Assembly: GCF_037176765.1 (NCBI RefSeq)
Contig: NC_090026.1
Coordinates: forward strand, 132,554,752 to 132,618,751
DNA length: 64,000 nucleotides
Source of the DNA: Anolis sagrei
Taxonomy: Eukaryota; Chordata; Lepidosauria; Squamata; Anolidae
Direction of reading: 5' to 3'
A program made the position numbers and the translations under genes. Position 1 is the stretch's first letter; the number at the start of each line of letters is the position of its first letter. The notes under the pieces are model-generated. The model had not been told where the DNA came from, searched no databases, and saw nothing but the letters and a program-made list of their open reading frames with translations. Of the stretch, positions 9,478 to 20,282 are shown piece after piece.

Positions 9478-11060
9478 ATACATTACAGCAACAACTCCCA
9501 AACTCAAGGTCAATGCCCACCCAATCCTTCTAGTGTTTTCTGTTGGGTCATGGGAGTCCTGTGTGCTACATTTGGCTCAATTCCATCATTGGTGGGGTTC
9601 AGAATGCTCTTTGATCGTAGGTGAACTATAAATACCAGCAACTACAACTCCCAAATGTCAAGGTCTATTTTCCCCAAGCTCCATCTGTGTTCCTAGTTGG
9701 GCATATGGAATATTCGTGCCAAGTTTGGTCTAGATCCATCATTGTTTGACTCCTCAATGCTCTCTGGATGTAGGTGTACTACAACTCCCAAACTCAATAA
9801 CAATGCCCACCAAACCCTTCTAGTGTTTTCTGTTGGTCATGGGAGCCCTGTGTGCCACGTTTGCTCCAAATCCATCGTTGGTGGGGTTCAGAATGCTCTT
9901 TGATTGTAGGTGAACTATAAATCCCTGCAACTACAACTCCCAAATATCAAGTTCTATTTCCCCCAAACTCCATCTGTGTTCCTGGTTGCGCATATGGAAT
10001 ATTCATCCCAAGTTTGGTCTAGATCCATCATTGTTTTGAGGCAGCTTTATTTTTGTGGAAATGGGAATAAGGGATATGCTGCCAAATAAGGAAGGTGAGG
10101 GGAGGGTGTCTCGTGTGCAAAAGTTGATTGCAGGGCTTTGTGCAAAAAGTTGAGTGCGGGGTGCAGACCCTGAAGAGACCACCTGATTTCCTGGAAATCA
10201 GGTGATTTAAAGGAAATGAAATACTTTCGTTTTTCCAAACATATATAAAGAGTTCAGCCCACTAGGAGGGAGTCTTCCTAAGAAATGCGCCGTGTTGCGC
10301 TGAGAGGGGACCTAAGCAGCTGTTTATTTCAGTAAAATGCTTTCCTGGAAGAGAACACGTTGTCTGTCCCATTGATTCTATCGCGCTCGCATTTTGACCT
10401 TGGTTTGGAGTCCCAAATGGGACTGGAGATCTGCTACAGTTTGACTCCTCAATGCTCTCTGGATGTAGGTGTACTACAACTCCCAAACTCAATAACAATG
10501 CCCACCAAACCCTTCTAGTGTTTTCTGTTGGTCATGGGAGCCCTGTGTGCCACGTTTGGTTCAATTCCATCATTGGTGGTGTTCAGAATGCTCTTTGATT
10601 GTAGGTGAACTATACATCCCAGTAACTACAACTCCCAAATGTCAAGTCTTATTTTCCCCAAACTCCAGCAGTGCCTACATTTTGGCATATTGAGTATTCG
10701 TTCCAAGTGTGGTTCAGATCCATCATTGTTTGAATTCAGAGTGCAGGCGAAGTTGTAGGGGAACTACAACTCCCAAACTCAACGTCAATGCCCACCGAAC
10801 CCTTCTAGTATTTTCTGTTGGTCATGGGAGTCCTGTGTGCCACGTTTGGCTCAATTCCATCATTGGTGGAGTTCAGAGTGCGCTTTGATTGTAGACGAAT
10901 TATAAATCTCAGCAACTACAACTCCCAAATGACAAAATCAATATTTTTGAGTGATGGTCACTCCTTGTGTTGTTAGGTGTCTTATGTCCAAATTTGGTGT
11001 CAATTCCCCCAGTGGTTTTTGTGTTATGTTAATCCCACAAACGAACAATACATTTTTATT
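9478..11060 (+). repeat. CTAGCTG-type repeat with internal tandem units
   Basis: Four to five units of about 290 bases start near 9495, 9785, 10480 and 10768. Each carries CTACAACTCCCAAA, CTTCTAGTGTTTTCTGTTGG and AGATCCATCATTG motifs. The run ends with the family's terminal block near 11060. A solo LTR at 10037-10438 interrupts it. Confidence 0.65.
10037..10438 (+). mobile_element. Solo LTR (fossil) with 4-bp target duplication
   Basis: TGAGGCAGC...CTGCTACA is flanked by GTTT on both sides (10033-10036 and 10439-10442). The sister unit near 9745 shows the uninterrupted site CATTGTTTGACTCC, so both boundaries can be read directly. A TATA-like CATATATAAAG occurs near 10241. Family undetermined; no internal part is present. 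Confidence 0.75.
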
Positions 11061-11062
<2 letters not shown>

Positions 11063-11109
<47 letters not shown>

Positions 11110-11123
11110 CGATGGATGGATAG
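11063..11123 (+). repeat. (TAGA)n microsatellite
   Basis: About 12 TAGA units at the 3' end of the CTAGCTG-type repeat, with a few substituted units near the end. Confidence 0.9.
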
Positions 11124-11213
11124 ATCTGGACAGGTAGCTTACCTGTCGCTGTACTTCTTTGGTCACCTGTGAAGTCACGCAACCCCGGAGTCTCATGTTT
11201 GTGTGCGGCAGCT

Positions 11214-11444
11214 GGTTCCAGGAACCTTTCGCTCATTGAATTTTTTAGTTTCGGGCTTCAATATTAGAAAAATTCTTTAATTCACTCTTCTTCTCAGACA
11301 GAGTCTTGGTTCACTTTTCACGAGTGAACCAAGGTTCCAGGAACCTTTCGCTCATTGAATTTTTTAGTTTCGGGCTTCAATATTAGAAAAATTCTTTAAT
11401 TCACTCTTCTTCTCAGACAGAGTCTTGGTTCACTTTTCACGAGG
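11214..11444 (+). repeat. Perfect two-copy tandem duplication, 119-bp period
   Basis: The block GGTTCCAGGAACCTTTCG to CACTTTTCACGAG (112 bases) occurs at 11214-11325 and again at 11333-11444 with no difference by eye. The join carries an 11-bp inverted repeat, CTTGGTTCACT and AGTGAACCAAG. Confidence 0.85.
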
Positions 11445-11515
11445 CTCCCATGTTTGCTCTCAGTCTCAGGATACTGAGATGGCCTAGTGAGGCCTAGTGC
11501 GGGATTGCCTCCATG

Positions 11516-12355
11516 AATCATAGAATCAAAGAGTTGGAAGAGAGCTCCTGGGTCATCCAGTCCAACCCCATTCTGCCAAGAAGCAGGAATATTGCATTCA
11601 AAGCACCCCTGACAGATGGCCACCCAGCCTCTGTTTAAAAGCTTCCAAAGAAGGAGCCTCCACCACACACCAGGGCAGAGAGTTCCACTGCTGAACGGCT
11701 CTCACAGTCAGGAAGTTCTTCCTCATGTTCAGATGGAATCTCCTCTCTTGTAGTTTGAAGCCATTGTTCCATTGCGTCCTAGTCTCCAAGGAAGCAGAAA
11801 ACAAGCCTGCTCCCTCCTCCTCCTCCCTGTGGCTTCCTCTCACATATTTATACATGGCTACCATATCTCCTCTCAGCCTTCTCTTCTTCAGGCTAAACAT
11901 GCCCAGCTCCTTAAGCCGCTCCTCATAGGGCTTGTTCTCCAGACCCTTGATCTGCACCCTCCTCCCTGTGGCTTCCTCTCACATATTTATACATGGCTAC
12001 CATATCTCCTCTCAGCCTTTTCTTCTTCAAGCTAAACATGGCCAGCTCCTTAAGCCGCTCCTCATAGGGCTTGTTCTCCGGACCCTTGATCCTTTGAGTC
12101 GCCCTCCTCTGGACACATTCCAGCTTGTCAATCTCTCTCTTGAATTGTGGTGCCCAGAATTGGACACAATATTCCAGGTAAATTGGTCTAACCAAAGCAG
12201 AAGAGAGCATGGGGAGCATGACTTCCCTAGATCTAGACACTATGCTCCTATCAATGCTCCTATCCAAAATCCCATTGGCTTTTCTTGCCGCCACATCACA
12301 TTCCTGGCTCATGTTTAACTTGTTGTCCACGAGGACTCCAAGATCTTTTTCACAC
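11516..12355 (-). mobile_element. CR1 LINE 3' part, minus, with internal duplication
   Basis: Minus-strand frames 12330-11923 and 11957-11598 encode the C-terminal part of CR1 ORF2: [49 protein letters not shown]. The ENKPYEERL-to-GSHREE segment is present twice, about 139 bases apart. That period is not a multiple of three and explains the frame change. Confidence 0.9.
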
Positions 12356-12512
12356 TAGAGAATTAATCCACTTTAAATCCGGTTTCTACCTCCTGCAGAA
12401 TTCTGGGGTTTGTAGTATAGGGAGAAGCCTTTAACAGCCTCACTGAACTACACACCCCAGAATTCTGCAGGAGGCAGAAACCAGATTTAATGTGGATTCA
12501 TTCTCTAGTGTG
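12351..12512. mobile_element. Palindromic MITE
   Basis: CACACTAGAGAAT at the left and ATTCTCTAGTGTG at the right are inverted copies. The inner arms also match (CCTGCAGAATTCTGGGG against CCCCAGAATTCTGCAGG). No coding region. It adjoins the CR1 fragment, and the exact left border is uncertain because CR1 also contains TTTTTCACAC there. Confidence 0.7.
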
Positions 12513-12529
12513 GTGAAGTAATCGTGGAG

Positions 12530-12685
12530 GCCAGGCTGCCACACTAGGCCGCGCTAGGCCGCAATCCTTCATTCACAATAGCCTGAGACTGAGATCAAAC
12601 ATGGGAGTATGTGGTTCAGTCCTGTGTCCATCGCCAGGCCTTCCCACCCCAGGCAAGGGGAAAATCGAATGGCGAGGCTTCGATC
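12530..12685. repeat. Inverted partner of 11441-11515
   Basis: TGAGACTGAGATCAAACATGG here is close to the reverse complement of the stretch at 11440-11480. The GGCCTAGTG / CACTAGGCC motifs also pair. The two blocks bracket the CR1 and MITE between them, suggesting the ends of a larger inverted structure. Confidence 0.5.
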
Positions 12686-14575
12686 ATGAGCCAACAATGT
12701 GATGTGGCGGCAAAAAAATCCAATGGGATGTTGGCCTGCATTAAGAGGAGCCTAGTGTCTAGATCTAGGGAAGTCATGCTCCCCATGCTCTATTCTGCCT
12801 TGGTTATGATATCGAGCTGCTTTTAGTGGGGTCTCCTTGAGAGAGAAGCCCAAGGACCGTGCCTAAAGGGCTCTGGGTCCCTTGGTGAGGCCAGCGAGAG
12901 CCAATCCAAAGAGTAAAAATATTACAAATAATAATGCCTCATCCAAGTGTTTTTCAGCAACCGAGGTTTATTGTGATTCAGCTGAGATCAGATGCATTGC
13001 AGGAATCATTCCGCTGCAAGCATGCCGGAGTACAGTGATGCAGGCATATTTATACAATTTTTGAAAACCCAGAGTTCAACCCTTCCGCCCCTGGCGCCTC
13101 TGTACCAATCAGGAAGCTCCAGTGGTCTGTAGGATCCAATGGGGAGACCTCTGTCACATGGTTGCGACAGCCAATCAGGAGAAATGGGGGCGGGATGAGG
13201 GAGCACAAAGGAATCTGGGAAAGGAATCTGCAGACAAAGGAATGCCATGTGCTCAGCGAAACAAAGGAAAAATGTCTCCAGCTGATGCAGCTCTGGGGGG
13301 GGGGGGGGGGATATGAATGCAAATACAATCTTTTTTATTCCGAGCGTCCATAAGTCCCCTTATCCCATCAGACATGCTCAGAGAATGGGCAGGGTCCATT
13401 ATGGCTATGGTTCCATGCAGGGTGAATTAATCAAAGGTGAGTCTTGGGAGATGTAGAGACTCTCCCTCAGACAGTTCCTGGTCACAGTATTTTGTGGGGC
13501 AAGGGTCGAGAGGGCAAGGGTACAAGGGGAATCCATAAGGGTTACATATATGGCATTTTCTTATACATAGTTCATAAGGGGAACCCCATCCCACCCCATA
13601 GAGTTTATTACAATATTTGATCTTTATTATGGCACAAACTGGAGGCTTCATAAACTTTGAAAAGGATCCGCAGAAACGGAGACTGTCAGTATCTCAAGTC
13701 AGGCACCAATAGAGAGTTCGTGGTCATGGATATGATAAATAGTCCAGTGCATAAGTCAGAGAGTCACAAAAAAGGAAACAGGAACCCAGTTGTGAGCGCT
13801 GGGTCAGGCAGCAACAGAATCCATTGTCCGGCCCTTGGCGAACTAGATCTCTCACAAAAGGGCAGAAGCCCCAAGATCCAGCCATTTCCCAAAAAAGCCT
13901 CATGGGGTCCTTGTTGTTGTCAGTGCCTTGGCAATGTGGCCAAGACTTAACCCTTGTTGTGTAGTCTGGTGCCCTTGCCCTTTGCAGAACTATAAATCCC
14001 TATCCCTTAATTATGAGGGGAGGATTGGTGCCTGACATCATTTAGACCACACCTGGAATACTGTGTCCAATTCTGGGCACCACAATTCAAGAGAGATATT
14101 GACAAGCTGGAATGTGTCCAGAGGAGGGCGACTGAAATGATCAAGGGCCTGGAGAACAAGCCCTATGAGGAGCGGCTTAAGGAGCTGGGCATGTTTAGCC
14201 TGAAGAAGAGAAGGCTGAGAGGAGGTATGATAGCCATGTATAAATATGTGAGAGGAAGCCACAGGGAGGAGGGAGCAAGCTTGTTTTCTGCTTCCCTGGA
14301 GACTAGGACGCAATGGAACAATGGCTTCAAACTACAAGAGAGGAGATTCCATCTGAACATTAGGAAGAACTTCCTGACTGTGAGAGCCGTTCAGCAGTGG
14401 AACTCTCTGCCCCGGAGTGTGGTAGAGGCTCCTTCTTTGGAAGCTTTGAAACAGAGGCTGGGTGGCCACCTGTCAGGGGTGCTTTGAATGCAATATTCCT
14501 GCTTCTTGGCAGAATGGGGTTGGACTGGATGGCCCAGGAGGTCTCTTCCAACTCTTTCATTCTATGATTCTATGA
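12686..14575 (+). mobile_element. CR1 LINE 3' part, plus, split by a solo LTR
   Basis: CR1 ORF2 C-terminal sequence lies at 12686-12806 (ATGAGCCAACAATGTGATG onward) and resumes at 14041 with TTTAGACCACACCTGG. It runs through [15 protein letters not shown] and RAVQQWNSL to the tail near 14575, which ends in TTCTATGATTCTATG. The two parts fit each other at the CR1 site GGTTAGACCAC. Confidence 0.9.
12807..14040 (-). mobile_element. Solo LTR (fossil) inserted in CR1
   Basis: Plus-strand ends are TGATATCGAGC and GCCTGACATCA. The flanks GTTA and TTTA look like a decayed 4-bp duplication of the CR1 site. Read on the minus strand: CCAAT-type motifs near 13180 and 13108, a TATA-like element near 13050 and AATAAA near 12970. 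No internal coding region. Family undetermined; younger than the CR1 copy that holds it. Confidence 0.7.
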
Positions 14576-14805
14576 TCCTCTCTTTACCAACAGGCTTCAT
14601 CACCCTCTCACTCAGTTTCGGCCTCCATTGCGAAGTCCTCAGGGAAGCCTATTCCTCCTTCGATAACTACCATGAAGGCTGCTGTGAAACATTCAGCTTC
14701 TCGCTCTAAAAAAATACAAGGACTTACCCATTTTTTCCAAAAGGAAAAAGAAATTAAATTAAAAAATGAGAGACGACCTTTGCAGTTGGGACATGATTTG
14801 GAAAA
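14576..14805. other. No gene recognised
   Basis: Short unassigned stretch between CR1 and BovB with an A-rich segment near 14710-14770. Confidence 0.4.
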
Positions 14806-16020
14806 ATGAATTCCCACTCATTACAAGTCCCAGAAAAGGCAGAGGAACAAGAGAACAGATTGCCAATATCCGGATGCTGGAGAATGGAGAAAGGCAGGGA
14901 GTTTCAGAAAAACATCTATTTCTGCTTCATTGACTATTCGAAAGCCTTTGACTGTGTGGATCATCATAAATGGTGGCAAGTTCTTGGTGGGATGGGCATC
15001 CCAAGCCCCCTTCCCTCTCTCCTGAGGAATCTGTACAAGGACCAAGGAGCCACAGTCAGAACTGACCACGGAACAGGAGACTGGGTCAAGACTGGGAAAG
15101 GCATCCGGCAAGGCTGCATCCTCTCACCCAACCTTTCTAACTTGTATGCAGAACCCATCATGCAAGGATGTGCGGGGCTGGATGAATGCCAAGATGGGGT
15201 GGAAATGGCTGGAAGAAACATTCACAACCTCAGATATGTAGATGACACCACTCTGATGGCCAAAAGCCAGGAGGAGCTGAGGAGCCTTCTCATCAAGGTG
15301 AAAGAAGAAAGCGCAAAAGCCGGGTTGCAGCTAAACATCAAAGAAACCAAGATTATGGCAACAAGAATGATTGACAACTGGGAAATAGAGGGAGAAAATG
15401 TGGAGGCCGTGACAGGGTTTGTATTTCTAGGTGCAAAGATGAGTGCAGATGCAGACTGTGGCCAGGACATCAGAAGACGCTTCCTTCTTGGGAGGAGAGC
15501 AATGTCCAGTCTCCATAAAATAGTGAAGAGTAGAGACATCAGACTGGCAACCAAGATCCATTGCCTAGTCAAAGCCATGGTCTTCCCTGTAGTCACCTAC
15601 GGATGTGAGAGCTGGACCTTAGGGAAGGCTGAGCGAAGGAAGAGAGATGCTTTTGAGCTGTGGTGTTGGAGGAAAGTGCTGAGAGTGCCTTGGACTGCAA
15701 GAAGATCCAACCAGTCCATCCTCCAGGAAGTAAAGCCCAACTAAAGCTCACTGGAGGGAAGGAGACTAGAGGGAAAGAGGAAGTCCTTTGGCCACATCAT
15801 GAGGAGACAGCAAAGCCCAGAGAAGGGAATGATGCTGGGGAAAGTGGAAGGCAAAAGGAAGAGGGGACGACCAAGGGCAAGGTGGATGAATGGCATCCTT
15901 GAAGCAACTGGACTGACCTTGAAGGAGCTGGGGGTGGTGACGGCCGACAGGCAGCTCTGGCGTGGGCTGGTCCATGAGATCACGAAGAGTCGGAGACGAC
16001 TGAACGAATGAACAACAAAC
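14806..16020 (+). mobile_element. RTE-BovB LINE, 3' half
   Basis: A frame at 14806-15744 encodes RT motifs: FIDYSKAFDCVDH, GIRQGCILSP and RYVDDTTLMA (the YVDD catalytic box). The BovB C-terminal signature TYGCESWTL and ELWCWRKVLRVPWTARR follows. The frame then breaks near 15744, and a second frame (15799-16011) carries KVEGKRKRGRPRARWMNGI and ends in SRRRLNE. The tail CGGAGACGACTGAACGAATG with AACAACAAAC is the BovB 3' end. It is 5'-truncated, and the endonuclease is absent. Confidence 0.95.
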
Positions 16021-16121
16021 AAGTCCCAGAAGCCGAAGGCCTTGCTTGCCAGAAACTGGTGATGCATCGAGAAAGCTAGCCAAGAGAAAGAATAATTGTT
16101 GTATTGTCGAAGGCTTTCATG

Positions 16122-17152
16122 CCTACTGCAGGGGAAACCAGCTGATCCCCAACCCATCTAAAACACAGACATGTGCCTTTCACCTTAAGAACAGACAAGC
16201 ATCCCGAGCTGTGAGGATTATTACCTGGGAAGGAATCCGACTGGAGCACTGCAGCACACCCACATACCTGGGAGTCACTCTGGACTGTGCTCTGACCTAC
16301 AAGAAGCACTGCCTGAACATCAAGCAAAAAGTGGGCGCTAGAAACAATATCATACGAAAGCTGACTGGCACAACCTGGGGATCACAACCAGAGACAGTGA
16401 AGACATCCGCCCTTGCGCTATGCTACTCTGCTGCTGAGTATGTATGCCCAGTGTGGAACACATCTCACCACACTAAAACAGTGGATGTGGCTCTTAATGA
16501 GACATGCCGCATTATCACGGAGTGTCTGCACCCTACACAACTGGAGAAATTACACTGTTTAGCTGGTATTGCACGACCTGACATCCACCGGGAAGTAGCA
16601 GCCAGTAGTGAAAGGACCAAAAAAGTGACATCTCCAGCTCATCCCTTGTTTGGGTATCAGCCAGCACATCAACGACTTAAACCAAGAGATAGTTTTCTAA
16701 GATCTACAGAGACACTTGCTGGAACACCTCAGCAAGTGAGAGTCCAAAAGTGGCAGGCTCAAACCCAGCACCTCAATCCGTGGGTGATACCAGATGAGAG
16801 ACTCTCCCCTGGGCACACAGAAGACAGGGCGGCTTGGAAGGCGCTGAACAGACTGCGCTCTGGCACCACGAGATGCAGAGCCAACCTCAAGAAATGGGGC
16901 CACAAAGTGGATCCACGACATGCGAGTGTGGAGAAGAGCCAACCACTGACCACCTGCTGCAATGCAACCTGAGCCCTGCCACATGCGCAATGGAGGACCT
17001 TCTTGCAGCAACACCAGAGGCACTCTAAGTGGCCAGGTACTGGTCAAAGGACATTTAATCAACTACCAAGTTTGCAAACTTTGTGTTTTGTCTGTTTGTT
17101 TTGTTAAAAATGTAATACAACTGCCTGGTTGCTCCTGACATAATAAATAAAT
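16122..17152 (+). mobile_element. Vingi-like (I/jockey-group) LINE 3' part
   Basis: Encodes ENQLIPNPS-like residues, PTYLGVTLDCALTYKKHCLN, KVGARNNIIRKLTGTTWG, WNTSHHTKTVDVALNETCRI and a C-terminal cysteine-histidine cluster (CECG, DHLLQC). A frame change lies near 16900. The 3' end is GGTTGCTCCTGACATAATAA with AAAT repeats. It is inserted in the Penelope-like arm at ATGGCC. The Vingi name is from memory of lizard LINEs and not secure. Confidence 0.7.
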
Positions 17153-17213
17153 AAATGGCCAGAATCACTGGGTTGTTGTAGGGGTTTTCGGGCTATATGG
17201 CCATGTTCTAGAG

Positions 17214-17706
17214 CAGGGGTCCTCAAACTAAGGCCCGGGGGCCAGATGCGGCCCTCCAAGGTCATTTACCCGGCCCTCGCTCAGGGTCAACCTAAGTCTG
17301 AAACAACTTGAAAACACACAACAATAACAACAACAATTCTATCTCATCAGCCAAAACCAGGCCCACACTTCCCACTGAAATATCCAAGGTCATTTACCCG
17401 GCCCTCGCTCAGGGTCAAACTAAGTCTGAAACAACTTGAAAGCACACAACAACAACAACAACAACAACAATCCCATCTCATCAGCCAAAAGCAGGCCCAC
17501 ACTTCCCACTGAAATACTAATAAGTTTATATTTGTTAAAATTGTTCTTCATTTTAATTATTGTATTTTAAGTGTTTTTTGCACTACAAATAAGATATGTG
17601 CAGTGTGCATAGGAATTCATTCATTTTTTTCAAATTATAATCCGGCCCTCCAACAGTTTGAGGGACTGTGACCTGGCCCTCGGTTTTAAAAGTTTGTGGA
17701 CCCCTG
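17214..17706. mobile_element. Non-autonomous hAT, CAGGGGTCCTCAAACT family, copy 1
   Basis: Ends CAGGGGTCCTCAAACT and GTGGACCCCTG, with a perfect 8-bp duplication TTCTAGAG (17206-17213 and 17707-17714). The interior has a duplicated CCAAGGTCATTTACCCGGCC block and a CAA microsatellite near 17447. No transposase. Confidence 0.85.
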
Positions 17707-17879
17707 TTCTAGAGGCATTCTCTCCTGACGTTTTGCCTGCATCTATGGTAAGCATCCTCAGAGGTAGTGACTACCTCTGAGGATGCTTGCCATAGATGCA
17801 GGCAAAACGTCAGGAGAGAATGCCTCTAGAACATGGCCATATAGCCTGAAAAACCCTACAACAACTCAGAATAATTGTT

Positions 17880-18688
17880 CTCTGTATTCTTTGTTCAGTC
17901 AAAGATACAAGCAGTAAGTTAATCAATGCATTCCCTCTTTCCCTTAATTTTATCAGCCATAAAAGGAAAGCAACTTGCACATAGATAAGCCGGCCTGTAG
18001 TTCCACAACTCAGGGTCAGAAATTTCAACAGAACCATTGTTATAGGCTTTTGCTGTTAGAAACTTGGAAGAACCAATAAGATTCCTAATGGCCAGCCACA
18101 ACCAATGAAGTGATTGATTTCTATATACCAATCAAACTGTTTTAATGAAAGACATGAGTAATCAATGCGACCAACTTTAGGTTGGACAAACCCTTTGATT
18201 GCATTCCTATATGTGTGTGCTGGTACGGCTGTACCAGGAGCTCCAACTTAATTTTCTTTCTATTAAATGTCTGCATGCATTCCAAGGTTTCAGGCATTCT
18301 GCAACGGTGACTTCCCTTGGTTTGCAATTATAGGGCCAATGACCCATCAATCATTGTTAAGTTCTGGTTCCGCCCCTTTCCCCAGGGCCCTGGGAGGAGA
18401 GGGAGCCATTTTTAATTCAGTCTTGCAGAAGAAAATTAAGCTACAGGACGTGGACCAGCTCCACCTGCAGAAAAGTTTCATTTCCTATAGCTTTGGGGGA
18501 AACAGCTTCCGGGGAGCAATAGTCCCAAAGCTCTGGCTGGGAACTTACGGCCTCTCAGCTTTACAGCATTCGGGGGAAACAGTTTTACTCCAGCTGGAGA
18601 ATCTACAAAGCCTTGACTGGTAGGTCTACTCGGGACCCAAGAAGTAGTTTGGAACCGGTAGTAGGACCCACATCAGCAAAGCCTAGAT
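17880..18688. other. Unassigned, possibly LTR-derived
   Basis: Non-repetitive within the window. TGTTAAGTTCTGG near 18356, and AATAAAGGAC near 19187 beyond the hAT, resemble LTR landmarks. I found no matching target duplication and do not call an element. Confidence 0.3.
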
Positions 18689-19050
18689 CAGGGGTCCTCA
18701 AACTACAGCCCAGGGGTTGGATACGGCCCTCCAAGGTCATTTACCCGGCCCTCGCTCAGGGTCAACCTAAGTCTGAAACTACTTGAAAGCACACAACAAC
18801 AACAACAATCTTATCTCATCAGCCAAAAACAGGCTCACACTTCCCATTGAAATACTAATAAGTTTATATTTATTAAAATTGTTCTTCATTTTAATTATTG
18901 TATTGTTTTTAAGTATGTTTTCTACTACAAATAAGATATGTGCAATATGCATAGGAATTCATTAATGCTTTTTTCAAATTATAATCCGGCCCTTCAACAG
19001 TTTGAGGGACTGTGACCTGGCCCTCTGTTTCAAAAGTTTGAGGACCCCTG
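18689..19050. mobile_element. Non-autonomous hAT, CAGGGGTCCTCAAACT family, copy 2
   Basis: Ends CAGGGGTCCTCAAACT and TTTGAGGACCCCTG with a perfect 8-bp duplication GCCTAGAT (18681-18688 and 19051-19058). It lacks the internal duplication of copy 1. Confidence 0.9.
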
Positions 19051-19215
19051 GCCTAGATAGTAGATTGCCTGGTAGAGGTTAAAAAAGGGTTTTCTCAAAG
19101 CCAGTTGCCTGTCCCTTGTGGACAAGATTAAGAAAGCCACCAGTCATTTGTATGATTGTCGTTGAAGATTGAAGAAGTATTTGTTCAATAATAAAGGACT
19201 TTGTTAAACCTTTCA

Positions 19216-19330
19216 AGCCAGATGTTTTTGGCCTACAACTCCCAGAAATCCCAGCCAGTTTACCAGCTGTTAAGATTTCTAGGAATTGTAGGCCAAAAAC
19301 ATCTGGGGACCCCAGGTTGAGAACCACTGC
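19216..19330. mobile_element. hAT MITE, CAGTGGTTCTC family, left-truncated
   Basis: CCAGATGTTTTTGGCCTAC pairs with GTAGGCCAAAAACATCTGG, and the right end is GAGAACCACTG. The left end expected from the copies at 23606 and 60370 is missing. Confidence 0.75.
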
Positions 19331-19689
19331 TCTAAAGACTCTTCCAGAGGAAAATCCTTAGGGCCTCTCTATCAAGGCACCCTGGCTTCCCGCTGTGCAC
19401 AAAGTGCACATCCTGTTCAAAAGACAGTTATTACAGGCCCAGCACGTGACAGCACATGCTTGTTTGTCACGATTGCTTCAGCTGCACAATAAATAGCATT
19501 TTGCAGTTTTAAAGATTCAACTTTCAGTGTCCTTCTTTGCCCTTCCTGGGAAATTGGATTATCTTGGTCATTTTTGACCTTACACCTTGAAGTCGGCTAT
19601 TCCTTTGCTTAAAATCCAGTTGATATTATTCTCCCCAAAACACCTTTTCCTCGAAAGCACCACACCAAGGAGCGGAAGTAAAGGCGAAC
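19331..19689. other. No gene recognised
   Basis: Unassigned sequence with an AATAAA near 19487 on the plus strand. No coding frame of note. Confidence 0.4.
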
Positions 19690-20280
19690 AGACATTTTAT
19701 TGAACAAAGAAAGAGGTCCAAGCAAAAGGGAATAAGGTGCAATACGGTCCACGGCGGGCACAAACCGCCCTCTTTGTGGCTGCCATTCCAACCCTGTTGA
19801 GAGCAGGAGGAGGGGGATCTATGCCTAAGGGACCCTCTCCACGAACCCCAAGAAATCCCATCCACGGACCCGACCCCCCCCCCCCACAAGAGTAAGAACC
19901 TGAGGGTCCCTTTCCCCAGAATCATCCCCCAAATCCCTTCAAGGCCACCTTTCTCCCGAGCACTGAGGCTCACATTCCTCCACCTCCAACAATGGGTTTA
20001 TGAAGCAGGACTGCTTTGTTGGGTCTCCATTATGGAAAGACATCACAAGGCGATTATTCCATCCCTTCCGTCTTCCTTCCATCAGGTGCAGTTAGGTAGA
20101 AGACCACCGCATTGCTTGCCTTCTTGACCTGGCTTTTTGAAGTTTCCCAAGTGGAGGACCTCCTCAGGGGCATCTCCACTGCAAAATGAATGCCATTTGA
20201 CTCCAGTTTCAACTGTAATGGTTCGAACGCTGTGGGATCCTGGAAGTCTTTAGCCTTCTTTGCTAAAGTTGCATCAAGCA
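19690..20280 (-). other. Possible 3'-terminal exon or UTR, minus strand
   Basis: Minus-strand AATAAA at 19700-19695 is followed by a T/G-rich stretch, as at a polyadenylation site. Upstream, a frame ending in TAA near 20053 encodes residues such as AVVFYLTAPDGRKTEGME. Part of that frame (about 20170-20270) looks like a decayed MITE, so the coding claim is weak. No splice acceptor was fixed. Confidence 0.3.
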
Positions 20281-20282
20281 GG

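Larger units (their letters stand above)
16093..17872. mobile_element. Penelope-like fold-back copy holding a LINE and a hAT
   Basis: Starts ATTGTATTGTCGAAGGC at 16103 or just before, is broken at about 16122 by a LINE, resumes near 17153 (AGAATCACTGGGTTG), and is broken again by the hAT at 17214-17706. The arms meet at a palindromic centre, GAGGTAGTGACTACCTC, near 17770. The right arm ends near 17872 with CTACAACAACTC. Both arms carry GGCAAAACGTC in place of the usual GGCGAAACGTC. Confidence 0.7.

Noticed and set aside
18356-19200. Possible further solo LTR starting TGTTAAGTTCTGG with AATAAAGGAC
   Set aside because: No matching target duplication or clear right end could be found, so boundaries would be guesswork.
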